From NCBI RefSeq assembly GCF_900141665.1, contig NZ_FQYI01000008.1, positions 59,558-123,557 on the forward strand: DNA of 64,000 nt, read 5' to 3'. The first letter of the stretch is position 1. The number at the start of each line of letters is the position of its first letter. Shown in pieces: positions 51,262 through 61,471 of this stretch. This stretch comes from Cruoricaptor ignavus (lineage in GTDB: Bacteria; Bacteroidota; Bacteroidia; Flavobacteriales; Weeksellaceae). A model generated the notes under the pieces. The model saw only the letters and a list, made by a program, of their open reading frames with translations, was not told the DNA's origin and did no database searches. The translations under genes were made by a program, and so were the position numbers.

Positions 51262-51283
51262 AATTCCCGTCTTCGCTACAAAC
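51262..51283 (+). other. attR core (22 bp)
   Basis: This is identical to attL core 5994-6015. It carries the last 17 bases of the tRNA only, so no second tRNA is formed here. Confidence 0.92.
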
Positions 51284-51322
51284 AACGCTATAAATCAGTT
51301 ATTTATGAATGGCGGGTACTAA

Positions 51323-51352
51323 AACAGGGACTTTAAGTCCCTGTTTTTTTAT
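51323..51352. terminator. Terminator just outside attR
   Basis: AACAGGGACTT (51323-51333) pairs with AAGTCCCTGTT (51335-51345), followed by a T-run. It may be the original terminator of the tRNA before prophage insertion, and also abuts the helicase remnant end. Confidence 0.65.
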
Positions 51353-52690
51353 TATCTCTTTCTTCCATAATTTTCCATTTCTAATTTTTGTACATTTAAA
51401 CTTTCTATAACTTTGTCAATCATTTCGCTTTTCTTTATATTGAACAAGACCGCATTTTCATTTGCTCTCTCCTCTAAATAATCTCTCCTCTCATTATTCT
51501 TCAACCGCTCCTCTTTCTCCTCCCTATACTTAGAAACCAATCCTTCCCGAACATCAGGCAACTCCTCCAACCTTTTATCCAGTTCAGCAATCTTGTCTTC
51601 AGTAATTTTTGTCTGCTGTTCAATCTCCGTCACATTCACGCCTTTCTGTGAAAGAATATCAATTTCCTCTTGAACTTTCTCCTTTGTCAAATCAATGGTT
51701 TTTTGATAGAATGGAAGCTGGTTTTTCCAGTATTCAGCGTTTTCGCCCTCTTCCTTGGAATACCCTAAAATTCGGTTGTAGTTATGTTGCGCTTTAGTTA
51801 CTTCTTCCTGAATTTTAATAAAACTGTCATGTTTTCGAAGCACAAAAGCAGAATCAGCCAAAAATTTATTTTTCTCGGTTTCAATACGTTTTTTCATCAG
51901 TTCAATCTCGATATTCGCTCTGGTTTCTGGATTGGTGATGATGGCGGTTTTCAATTCCTGCGTGCTGATGTCGGAAATATCCAAAACATCGGCTCCTTTT
52001 TTCATCGCTTCCAAGTATCTTGCCTGTTTGGATTGCAGTTTTTGAAGCATAAAGACATCTATGCTGTCATTCGTGAGCATAAAGTTGATTCTTACATTTT
52101 CGTTCCTGTTTCCTTGTCGCCAAGCTCTTCCTTCCACTTGCCGTAGAGAGGTAAAATTGTACGGAAGAGAAAGCATGTAAATATCCGTCGTATTTTCCTG
52201 GAGGTTCATTCCTTCCTGAATCGCCTCGCTTCCGATGACTACCTTTGTTTTTCCCGAATTGAAATCGTCCTGAATCTTCATACGGTTTGGTTTGCTCGTC
52301 GCACCCGTGATGACTCCAACTTCTTCCGGTTTGTATCCGACTTCCCGAACAAGGTATTCCTTCAGTTTCGGAAATTCCGAAACAGCTAATTCAGAATAGA
52401 TGATTTGACCGGAATCCGGAATGTCGTTCTTGTTCTGCCGAAATCAAATCCATCGTCTGCTTCAGTTTCGGAGAATCCTCTATAAACTCATCCAAAGACG
52501 GTTCTTCTCCCTCATAATATGGAGAAAGATATGGAGAAATGGCAATCAGGCGGGCATTCAGGATATGCGTAAGAATCGCTCCTTTTTGGGTTTCGCTGAA
52601 GTTTTCATTGAGCAATTCGTATTTCAGTACATAAAATACGAATTTCGGTACATTACGATAGATTGCTATGGCATAACATTTGTAAAATCT
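51352..52690 (-). pseudogene. Remnant of a conjugative-element SNF2/DEAD-type helicase
   Basis: The minus strand encodes the C-terminal part of a large helicase: GSEAIQEGMNLQE, LRQVEGRAWRQGNRNENVR (SF2 motifs V and VI) and a long coiled-coil tail. Upstream, residues like LTHILNARLIAISPYLSPYY and SPKLKQTMDLISAEQ continue in another frame. A one-base-type frameshift near 52430 separates the two parts (after SAEQ; the other frame resumes with NDIPDSGQIIYSE). Everything N-terminal is missing. Such helicases are usually around 1800 residues and sit in integrative conjugative elements. Confidence 0.75.
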
Positions 52691-52747
52691 CCTCAAAATT
52701 ATTGTTGATTTACAAAACAATATAAATCATTAATCAAAATCTTAATT

Positions 52748-53299
52748 ATGAGTTTTATAGACAAAGCAAAATTGGCTGCCGAGCTAGCAAAGGCGAATTT
52801 CAGTGAAGGTATCGATGATGGTTACGACCATTCCACTACATCTGCCGGAAGAAAAGGGTTAAGATCCGGTCGTGTATCTGAGTTAACTGCGATGGCAAAC
52901 CTAAAACCCGGAGGTGCAGAAAATCTCAAAACCATAATGGAAATTGCAGGCGGAAATCTGAAAGGTGCAACCAAAGTAGGAACGCTGCATGATCTTCGTA
53001 TAGTTTTGTTTGATAACGATACCAAGATTCTTTTCTGCACGGCTTACGATGGTGATTGGGATGCTTATATTGATGATTTCGCTACAAAAATTCCGCAGCT
53101 GATGGACATCATTTTTGGGAATGTTGAAGGCTGGCCAGGCATAAAAGACCCGAGTGTAAAACAGTTCATTCTAGACCATCAGATTACCGCGACAGGTTGG
53201 TATGTAGGTGTTCCGCATCTTACGGTGAATGATATAAGGAGAAATGATAAAATCATTAAAGGACTGAATAAGGCAATTGACGAAGCAAATAAAATCTAA
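52748..53299 (+). CDS. Protein related to the DyP/peroxidase-associated YDGxW family
   Basis: This 183-residue protein has a VGTLHDLRIVLFDNDTKI strand and FCTAYDGDWDAYIDDFATK. The latter recalls a motif (LLF.SNYDGSWE.Y...F) in proteins found beside heme peroxidases; this similarity is from memory and should be checked. It is four bases upstream of the DyP gene, so the products probably act together. No signal peptide. Confidence 0.55.
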   Translation: MSFIDKAKLAAELAKANFSEGIDDGYDHSTTSAGRKGLRSGRVSELTAMANLKPGGAENLKTIMEIAGGNLKGATKVGTLHDLRIVLFDNDTKILFCTAYDGDWDAYIDDFATKIPQLMDIIFGNVEGWPGIKDPSVKQFILDHQITATGWYVGVPHLTVNDIRRNDKIIKGLNKAIDEANKI

Positions 53300-53302
53300 T
53301 CT

Positions 53303-54661
53303 ATGGCACTGGAATTTTTAAAGCGAATTTTTAATCCAAATAAAGTAGAAATTGAGCTGAATGAAATACAGGCCTTAATTCTCAGAAGCCGACCTATACC
53401 ATATTTCGGAACAGTGGCTATTATTGAAATCAAAGATGCCGTGGCAGCCAGACAAATGCTCCAAAAACTTTTGCCGATTGTGAGTTCTGCGGAAGAATGG
53501 CATAAGAATGAAGGCGCATCGCTTACTTTGACATTCACTTATAAAGGTCTGGAAAAAATCGGTGTCCCTCAAGAGTCACTCGATACTTTTCCCGAATCCT
53601 TCAAGGAAGGAATGGCAGAACGTTCCCGGTTTCTGTATGACATTGGAGTCAATGACCCTAAAAACTGGGAAAAGGTTTTTAAAAGATCACATATTCACAT
53701 CGCAGCGGCAATTATCGCCAACAATGAAGAGGCTTGGAAAAACAAGCTGGAGGAATTTCGTTCTAAATTGGCGAATAACAACGGCGTAGAAGTAATAATG
53801 AGCCACGATTTCGCAGTATCTGAAGAGGTTAAAAATGTATTCGGATTCAGGGATGGCATCAGTAATCCGGAGATTGAAGGCAGTGGGATAGATGTGCCGC
53901 CCGGATTTGATCGTCCACTTAAAGCAGGCGAATTTATATTGGGCTATCCTGGAGAAGCAGGCTTCATAAAGCCATTTCCACAACCTGAAGTTTTAGGAAA
54001 GAACGGTTCTTTTATGGTTTTCAGAAAGTACCAGAGCCAAGTGGCAGAATTTAATCAATTCGTTAAAGAAAATTCTTCTTCGCCGGAAGAGGGAGAGCTC
54101 TTGGCTGCTAAAATGGTAGGTCGCTGGCGAAGTGGTGCACCTTTGGTTTTAGCTCCCGAAAAGGATGATAAATCGCTAGGAGATGATATGCAAAAAAACA
54201 ATGATTTTTCTTTCAAGAATGATGAGTACGGTAAAAAGTGTCCGTTCAGTTCGCATATCCGCAGGATGAACCCAAGAGATTCCAAATCTTTTGTTTTGGA
54301 GGATGAACGTTTGCACAGGATCATCAGAAGAAGTGTAACTTTTGGCGACATTGTTCCGCCGGAGGTAACTAAAAATGACGGTAAGGAACGTGGACAGTAT
54401 TTTATTGGCATTAGTGCCGATGCAATGGGAACACTGGAATTTCTTCAAAAACAATGGGCAAACGATGGTAACGCCCAAAATCTGGGAACAGAAAAAGATC
54501 CTATGATCGGTGTACAGGACGAAGACGCACTGTTTTCTGTACCTGGAGAACCCCTCATCAAAAGATACCGTGGTTTGCAAACCTACAACATCGTGAAAGG
54601 CGGCGAATATTGTTTTATCCCAAGCATTTCTGCTTTAAAATGGATTAGCGAATTAAAATAA
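53303..54661 (+). CDS. DyP-type heme peroxidase
   Basis: This 452-residue protein shows the DyP signature GFRDG (181-185, with catalytic Asp184) and the proximal heme His318 in SSHIRRMNPR. Length is near that of class C DyPs. It has no signal peptide and no encapsulin gene beside it. It would oxidise substrates with hydrogen peroxide or organic peroxides. It forms an operon-like run with the catalase-like gene downstream. Confidence 0.88.
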   Translation: MALEFLKRIFNPNKVEIELNEIQALILRSRPIPYFGTVAIIEIKDAVAARQMLQKLLPIVSSAEEWHKNEGASLTLTFTYKGLEKIGVPQESLDTFPESFKEGMAERSRFLYDIGVNDPKNWEKVFKRSHIHIAAAIIANNEEAWKNKLEEFRSKLANNNGVEVIMSHDFAVSEEVKNVFGFRDGISNPEIEGSGIDVPPGFDRPLKAGEFILGYPGEAGFIKPFPQPEVLGKNGSFMVFRKYQSQVAEFNQFVKENSSSPEEGELLAAKMVGRWRSGAPLVLAPEKDDKSLGDDMQKNNDFSFKNDEYGKKCPFSSHIRRMNPRDSKSFVLEDERLHRIIRRSVTFGDIVPPEVTKNDGKERGQYFIGISADAMGTLEFLQKQWANDGNAQNLGTEKDPMIGVQDEDALFSVPGEPLIKRYRGLQTYNIVKGGEYCFIPSISALKWISELK

Positions 54662-54672
54662 AAAAAAGCACT

Positions 54673-55809
54673 ATGGAAGAATACATCAAGTACAGTTACG
54701 AAGTGGAAGAAATTCCAGAAAATTTCGATGAGTATATTACCACCATTAATAACGATATCCGCGAATACATCAAAAATACGCCAAACCTAAGCAGGGCGAC
54801 CCATCATACAAGAGATGCGCACGCCAATGGCTATGCAGTGCTGAAAGCAGAGGTTGAAATTTTGGATAATCTGCCCGGAGAACTGGCGCAGGGCATTTAT
54901 GCGAAACCGGGAAAACACCAGGCAGTAGTTCGCTTTTCCAATGGTTCGTCCAGAGTTTTGCCCGATAAACTAAGCGGTAACGCACAAGGATTTGCTTTAA
55001 AGATTTTTGGGATAGATGGCAAAAAATTATCTCCCGGAGAGGAAGATTCTCCCAATGTTGATTTTAACCTGATTAATAATCCCGTGTTTTTCTGCAACTC
55101 TGCAGAACATTATGTTTTCATTTCAAAGCTTTTTTTAAAGCTAAATGATTTCTTTGAAAAGGGAGCCTTGGGAAAATTGGAATTTGCCACACTTTGGGTC
55201 ACCGAAAATAAAAAAGCATTTCCAAATTTTGAGGCTTTGAAGGAATTGGGCGCTCTTAAAACTTTTGAAAAAATCCCTTCAATCAACAGTTTTCTTTATG
55301 AATTTTACAGTATGGGAGCGGTACGCCACGGTGATTATATCGCCAAAGTAAGAGTGATCCCAACTGAGCAGACCAAGAACGCCATCACGGAAAAAGATAT
55401 TGATCTAGACAGCGCAGAATGGCCGTACAGAAAAGGAATTATCAAAGAAATAGCTCAAAAAAACCTTACGTTTGAGTTGCAAATACAACTTTGCAAAGAC
55501 CTGAAAGAAATGCCTGTGAATGACCTTACAAAAGAATGGTCGCAGGAATTATCACCATTCCGTACGGTGGCAAAAATCACAATACCAAAACAAACGGTTC
55601 CTGAGGATGGTAATTTTGAAATTATGGAAAATCTGTCTTTTACACCGTTCAGAACCATCGAAGAGAATTCACCGATCGGAAATTTACAGCGTTCACGGCA
55701 GTCAGCGTATGTAACATCTTCAACCTCAAGACACGAGCTAAATCACAAAAAACGTAAAGAACCAAAGAATTTGGAGGAAGCATTCAGTCCGGAGTTTTAT
55801 CAATTATAA
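54673..55809 (+). CDS. Catalase-like heme protein
   Basis: This 378-residue protein belongs to the catalase-related superfamily. RATHHTRDAHANGY (about 41-54) corresponds to the distal His region, VVRFSNGSSRVLPDK and GNAQGFALKIFG to the following barrel strands, NPVFFCNSAEHY to the mid region, and RSRQSAY near 345 to the proximal heme Tyr region. It is shorter than classical catalases (about 480) and may be a peroxide- or lipid-peroxide-acting relative. It lies 11 bases after the DyP gene. Confidence 0.75.
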   Translation: MEEYIKYSYEVEEIPENFDEYITTINNDIREYIKNTPNLSRATHHTRDAHANGYAVLKAEVEILDNLPGELAQGIYAKPGKHQAVVRFSNGSSRVLPDKLSGNAQGFALKIFGIDGKKLSPGEEDSPNVDFNLINNPVFFCNSAEHYVFISKLFLKLNDFFEKGALGKLEFATLWVTENKKAFPNFEALKELGALKTFEKIPSINSFLYEFYSMGAVRHGDYIAKVRVIPTEQTKNAITEKDIDLDSAEWPYRKGIIKEIAQKNLTFELQIQLCKDLKEMPVNDLTKEWSQELSPFRTVAKITIPKQTVPEDGNFEIMENLSFTPFRTIEENSPIGNLQRSRQSAYVTSSTSRHELNHKKRKEPKNLEEAFSPEFYQL

Positions 55810-55872
55810 TTGAAAATGAAGATTGCTGAGTCCTAGTTCCGTAAATTTTATTACCAAAAATCAACCAAAATT

Positions 55873-57678
55873 ATGAGCAAAATAAAAAATGTAACGGTAG
55901 CTGGAAGTGGTGTTTTAGGATTCCAAATTGCTTTTCAAACAGCAATTCACGGATTTGAAACCACTGTTTACGATATCAGTGATGAGGTGTTGGAAAAGGC
56001 TAAAGCAAAGTTCGAGGGCTTGGCCGAAAGTCATAAAAAGGATCTTGGCGCCACCGAAGAACAAATTACAGAAGCCAGGGAAAGACTGCACTATTCATCC
56101 GATTTGGCATTTGCCGTGAAAGATGCCGATCTTTTGATAGAAGCAGTGCCAGAAGATATTAAAATAAAAACGGAATTTTATAAGCAACTCTCCGCAATTG
56201 CACCGGAGAAAACCATTTTTGTAAGTAATTCATCCACCTTGTTGCCAAGTCAGTTTGCTGAGGTGACAGGAAGACCGGCTCAATACCTTAACCTGCATTT
56301 TGCCAATCAAATATGGTTGCGAAATACGGCGGAAATTATGCCACATCCAGGAACCGACGAAAAAATAACTGAGGAAATAGTCGATTTTTCCAAGGCGATA
56401 GGGATGGTGCCTGTTTTGGTAAAAAAAGAAGTTCCAGGTTATGTGCTCAATTCTTTATTAAATCCATTTCTGAATGCCGGAATGCAGCTTTGGATTGGCG
56501 ATTATGCTACGCCAGAAACCATAGACAAAACCTGGATGCTGGGAACAGGCTCGCCTTACGGACCAATGGCTTTGTATGATATTATCGGATTGACGACACC
56601 ATACAACATTTACAAACTGCAAGTAGAGAAGGGCAAAACAGATGATAAGATTGTTCTGGATAAACTTAAATCAACTTTCATCGACCAAAATAAACTGGGA
56701 ATTTCTACTGGCGAAGGCTTTTACAAATATCCAAATCCTTCGTGGCAAAGTCCAGATTTTTTGAAAGTGCCGGAAGCCGATTTATCTAAAATCAGTATCA
56801 AAAATGTTGTGGTGGCTGGAAGTGGCGTTCTCGGTTTTCAGATTGCGGTGCAGTGTGCTTATTTCGGCTATAAAGTCATGGTTTATGATGTTAATGATGA
56901 AGCTTTAAGTAAAGCCAATAACCGTTTTGATGTCTTGGCTGAAGAATATAAGAACTACCTGAAAGCTGATGAAGAAAAAATCCAAAATACCAAAAATAAT
57001 CTCACTTATTCTACAGATTTGAAAGCTTCTTTACAAGATGCTGATTTATTGATAGAAGCCGTACCGGAAAGCATCGATATCAAAAAAGATTTCTGGGAAA
57101 AAGCTTCTGAGCACGCGCCGGAAAAAACCATTTTCGCGAGCAACTCATCCACACTTTTGCCGAGCAGATTAAGCACATTTACTGATCGTCCGGAAAAATT
57201 CATCCATTTACATTTTGCCAATCATATAATGGTTCGTAATATGGCAGAAATAATGGGTTCAGATCAAACCGACCCAACGGTTTATAACGAGATTGTAGAG
57301 TTTGCAAAATCCATTGCTATGCTACCCGTGGAACTGAAGAAGGAAAAATCGGGCTACGTTCTGAATTCTTTGTTGATTCCGCTTTTGGTGGCTGGTCTTG
57401 CGCTGTGGGCGAATGACGTTGCCGATCCTGCAACAATCGATAAAACCTGGAGAATAGCAACAGGTGCTCCTTTTGGACCGATGGCCATTTTAGATTTGAA
57501 TGGGATGAACACCAATTACAACATCTTAAAAGAAATCCCGGGAGAATTAACACAGAAAATAGCAGAAAAGCTAAAAACCGAACTTATCGACAAAGGAAAA
57601 CTTGGTCAGCAATCCGGCGAAGGTTTTTACAAATATCCTGATCCAGAATGGCAAAGCAAGGATTTTTTAAAAGCTTGA
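55873..57678 (+). CDS. Fused tandem-duplicated 3-hydroxyacyl-CoA dehydrogenase-like protein
   Basis: This 601-residue protein contains two full copies of a 300-residue 3-hydroxyacyl-CoA dehydrogenase-like unit (about 1-305 and 307-601). Each has a Rossmann GxGxxG (11-16; 316-321), a DADLLIEAVPE strand, SNSSTLLPS, and the catalytic-type His in LHFAN (His142; His447). Each ends with GEGFYKYP and WQS.DFLK. Both copies look functional at motif level but differ in sequence, so the duplication is not recent. NAD-dependent oxidation of hydroxyacyl-CoA or a related acid is expected. No hydratase domain is attached. Confidence 0.85.
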   Translation: MSKIKNVTVAGSGVLGFQIAFQTAIHGFETTVYDISDEVLEKAKAKFEGLAESHKKDLGATEEQITEARERLHYSSDLAFAVKDADLLIEAVPEDIKIKTEFYKQLSAIAPEKTIFVSNSSTLLPSQFAEVTGRPAQYLNLHFANQIWLRNTAEIMPHPGTDEKITEEIVDFSKAIGMVPVLVKKEVPGYVLNSLLNPFLNAGMQLWIGDYATPETIDKTWMLGTGSPYGPMALYDIIGLTTPYNIYKLQVEKGKTDDKIVLDKLKSTFIDQNKLGISTGEGFYKYPNPSWQSPDFLKVPEADLSKISIKNVVVAGSGVLGFQIAVQCAYFGYKVMVYDVNDEALSKANNRFDVLAEEYKNYLKADEEKIQNTKNNLTYSTDLKASLQDADLLIEAVPESIDIKKDFWEKASEHAPEKTIFASNSSTLLPSRLSTFTDRPEKFIHLHFANHIMVRNMAEIMGSDQTDPTVYNEIVEFAKSIAMLPVELKKEKSGYVLNSLLIPLLVAGLALWANDVADPATIDKTWRIATGAPFGPMAILDLNGMNTNYNILKEIPGELTQKIAEKLKTELIDKGKLGQQSGEGFYKYPDPEWQSKDFLKA

Positions 57679-57704
57679 TAAATGCTAAATTTCCATTATA
57701 AACT

Positions 57705-57747
57705 AAGTATTTTAATTATTAATCAATTATTTTTAATTAAAATACTT
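57705..57747. terminator. Bidirectional terminator between convergent genes
   Basis: AAGTATTTTAATTA (57705-57718) and TAATTAAAATACTT (57734-57747) form a perfect 14-bp stem, with T-richness on both sides. It overlaps the stop codon of the leftward hydrolase gene. Confidence 0.7.
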
Positions 57748-58699
57748 TTTTGGTTGTGATATTTTCATAAATCCAATCCTTTATATTCTCATATACAGAT
57801 TCTTTAATGTCTTCATTAAGTATTTCGTGTCGCATAGCAGGATAAATTTTTGCTTTAACATCTGTAAATCCATCTTTTTGCATTTGTGTTACCGTTTTTT
57901 CAACACCTTTTCCGAAGTTTCCTATCGGATCATCAGCTCCGCTTACAAAAAGAAAGGGAAATTCTTTTGGTATTTTTTCTGCCCATTTTCTTTCCGTTGC
58001 CTGTTGGTTTAGAGAAACTAATGCGTAAAAACCATTATTGGTAAAAGGTACTCCGCATAGGCTGTCCCGGCAAAATGATTCACGGTTGGATTTGCTGAGG
58101 CTCAGCCAACTGTTAAGGTCGCCATCTTTCTCGCCTTTAAAATGTTGATTATTAATTTTTGAAAAAGTTTGGTTGATGAATTTGCTCCTGTGTTTTGGGG
58201 CAATAATATTCTTAATGGACAGGAAAAATTTAGCCAAACCGATTCCGTTGATTTTTCCTCCCGTTCCCACGATGACTGCGCCTTTAAAATCGGCTTCCTG
58301 ATTCTGAAGTAAGCATCTTGCAATGAAAGACCCCATAGAATGACCTAGTAAAAAGTGAGGAATGTTAGGGTAGTTGTTTTCTAAAAATGCAGCCATCGTT
58401 GCGGCATCGTCTATCAGTTGCTGCTTGGGATTTTCTTTTTGAAAATAGCCAAGTTCTACCCGATTTTCCGCCGTTTTTCCGTGTCCGAGATGGTCATATA
58501 ATAGAACTGCAAAACCGTTGTTCGCCAGATATTCTGCAAAATTTTTATAACGACCGCTATGCTCCTGCATCCCGTGTAGTATAAGGACAGTAGCCTTTGG
58601 AGGTTCATTTATTGGTTCGAATAATTCATAAAAAAGTAAGTGTGTACCTGAGTTGGCAATTTTCTGCCTTTTTATATAGCCTGGTGTATGTTTTGCCAT
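57737..58699 (-). CDS. Alpha/beta hydrolase (monoacylglycerol lipase-like)
   Basis: This 320-residue serine hydrolase has the oxyanion motif LHGMQEHSGRY (41-51), YDHLGHGKT and the nucleophile elbow GHSMG (Ser121). The acid is in SGADDP (near 256) and the His in MRHEIL (near 288). This pattern is that of lysophospholipase/monoacylglycerol lipase-type enzymes acting in the cytoplasm. A -7 box lies at 58717-58724. Confidence 0.88.
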   Translation of the reverse strand: MAKHTPGYIKRQKIANSGTHLLFYELFEPINEPPKATVLILHGMQEHSGRYKNFAEYLANNGFAVLLYDHLGHGKTAENRVELGYFQKENPKQQLIDDAATMAAFLENNYPNIPHFLLGHSMGSFIARCLLQNQEADFKGAVIVGTGGKINGIGLAKFFLSIKNIIAPKHRSKFINQTFSKINNQHFKGEKDGDLNSWLSLSKSNRESFCRDSLCGVPFTNNGFYALVSLNQQATERKWAEKIPKEFPFLFVSGADDPIGNFGKGVEKTVTQMQKDGFTDVKAKIYPAMRHEILNEDIKESVYENIKDWIYENITTKKVF

Positions 58700-58716
58700 A
58701 GTCGGTTGATTTTGTA

Positions 58717-58724
58717 CAAAAATA
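58717..58724 (-). promoter_or_regulatory. -7 box for the alpha/beta hydrolase gene
   Basis: The minus strand reads TATTTTTG (TAnnTTTG), 17 bases before ATG 58699. Between 58725 and 58981 I see no gene that I can support. Confidence 0.5.
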
Positions 58725-58981
58725 AAAATTCTGCCCTTTCGAAAGAAAGAATCGAATAAAATTAGAAAAATGGGTTATTGCAGTCAATTTCTTTTATAGG
58801 ATTTAATAGAGATGCGTATTTAGCGCGAAAAAACTTAGACAAATTCTTTGCCAGATACATCACAGGTTGGCCCAAAAAAATGAGCTTTAAGCGAATCACG
58901 ACTGTTAATATTTCCAAATCATTTGTCTTTTTTATCTTCATCGATGAGGACAACGACATCGAAAAAAATTTTGATGGTTCG

Positions 58982-60504
<1,523 letters not shown>

Positions 60505-60506
<2 letters not shown>

Positions 60507-60591
60507 TGAAATAAAACCTTTTTTAGAAGAAATTATAAAGCAACAAGATATTAGAAAAGACTATTTGCAAAGCAAAAGAGATTCTTTGTAA
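60505..60591 (+). pseudogene. Possible gene fragment beside the IS
   Basis: Right after the IS end, a frame reads NEIKPFLEEIIKQQDIRKDY then a stop 8 codons later. It looks like the C terminus of a protein cut by the insertion. The matching N-terminal part was not identified on the left side. Confidence 0.3.
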
Positions 60592-60625
60592 AAAAATCTT
60601 CCTGATTTAATACAAATCAGGAAGA
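60590..60625 (-). terminator. Terminator of the glp operon
   Basis: TCTTCCTGATTT (60597-60608) and AAATCAGGAAGA (60614-60625) form a perfect 12-bp stem. On the minus strand seven T follow. It lies 28 bases after the outer membrane protein gene. Confidence 0.85.
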
Positions 60626-60652
60626 ATGAATAATGGGTATGTTGAAATATCT

Positions 60653-61438
60653 CTAAAATAGAGTAGTAGCTATTTGAATTCTTGCAAATTTGCTTGTAGG
60701 ATTCCACATAGTAGTCATAGAAACAGGTAGTTTTTTATTAAATACCGTGATGTTTTTGCTAGCGGTAACCCCTACATTTACTACTTGGAAATTGTTTTCT
60801 CCGTTTCCGTATAGAGAGTAGTTTCCTTCTTTTCCGTTGAAGACAAATGCGCTTCCAACGAAACCATTTAAATTAACAGTTGAATTTTTAATGAATGGAT
60901 AAGAAAGTTCTACGTAAGTAGAGTATTTGTTTTTATCATAGTCTCCATTGTCATTATAAAGAGCATCTGCACTACCATACAATAAAACGTCGGCTTCAAT
61001 TTTTAATGGAAATTTTTCGGGGAGTTGATAAGATGTTCTAAGGTCTATAATGTGTTTGGTTCTACTTTTAGCGTATTCATAAATATCGTTTGCACCTAGA
61101 TATGTTTCTCTTCTAGAGTTGTATAAATCCCAAACGCCGATAGATAAATTATTCTTTTCATATTTTAAGAAATAGTTAATCTCTTTATAGTGGGTTCCGT
61201 CTGCTTCATTAGAGATAGAAGTTCCACCCCATACACCAAGTTTCAAAGATTTTTCTTTGTTAAGAGATAAACTTGCCATTGCAGAAACCATTGGTTTGTC
61301 TGAGATGATTAAACCTCTCCAAAGGTGATTGGTTTGTATGCCAGCCGTAAATTCTAAAGGGCTTTGTTTTAAACTATCTGTCTGAGCGTAAGATATAAAT
61401 GGAAGTACGAGTAATCCAATTTTTATAAATTTTTTCAT
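60653..61438 (-). CDS. Outer membrane beta-barrel protein (TorF-like porin)
   Basis: This 261-residue protein has a signal peptide (MKKFIKIGLLVLPFISYAQ). Alternating beta strands follow, beginning FTAGIQTNHLWRGLIISDKP, a pattern like TorF-type putative porins, and it ends with an aromatic residue (TTLF). It is cotranscribed with glpF and glpK, so it may carry glycerol or a glycerol-containing compound across the outer membrane; this is inference from the operon. Confidence 0.7.
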   Translation of the reverse strand: MKKFIKIGLLVLPFISYAQTDSLKQSPLEFTAGIQTNHLWRGLIISDKPMVSAMASLSLNKEKSLKLGVWGGTSISNEADGTHYKEINYFLKYEKNNLSIGVWDLYNSRRETYLGANDIYEYAKSRTKHIIDLRTSYQLPEKFPLKIEADVLLYGSADALYNDNGDYDKNKYSTYVELSYPFIKNSTVNLNGFVGSAFVFNGKEGNYSLYGNGENNFQVVNVGVTASKNITVFNKKLPVSMTTMWNPTSKFARIQIATTLF

Positions 61439-61471
61439 TCTTTTTTTTGATTTAAAAAAATTGAATAAAAA

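Larger units (their letters stand above)
5994..51283. mobile_element. Complete temperate siphophage-type prophage integrated in tRNA-Met
   Basis: A perfect 22-bp direct repeat bounds the element. One end lies in the tRNA 3' part and a tyrosine integrase sits beside the other. Between them are terminase, portal, head, capsid, tail, tape measure, holin-like, endolysin, replication, recombination, repressor and integrase genes. None of the core genes is visibly broken, so the prophage may be inducible. A long tape measure and the tail genes, with no sheath or baseplate-wedge genes recognised, suggest a long non-contractile tail. Confidence 0.93.
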
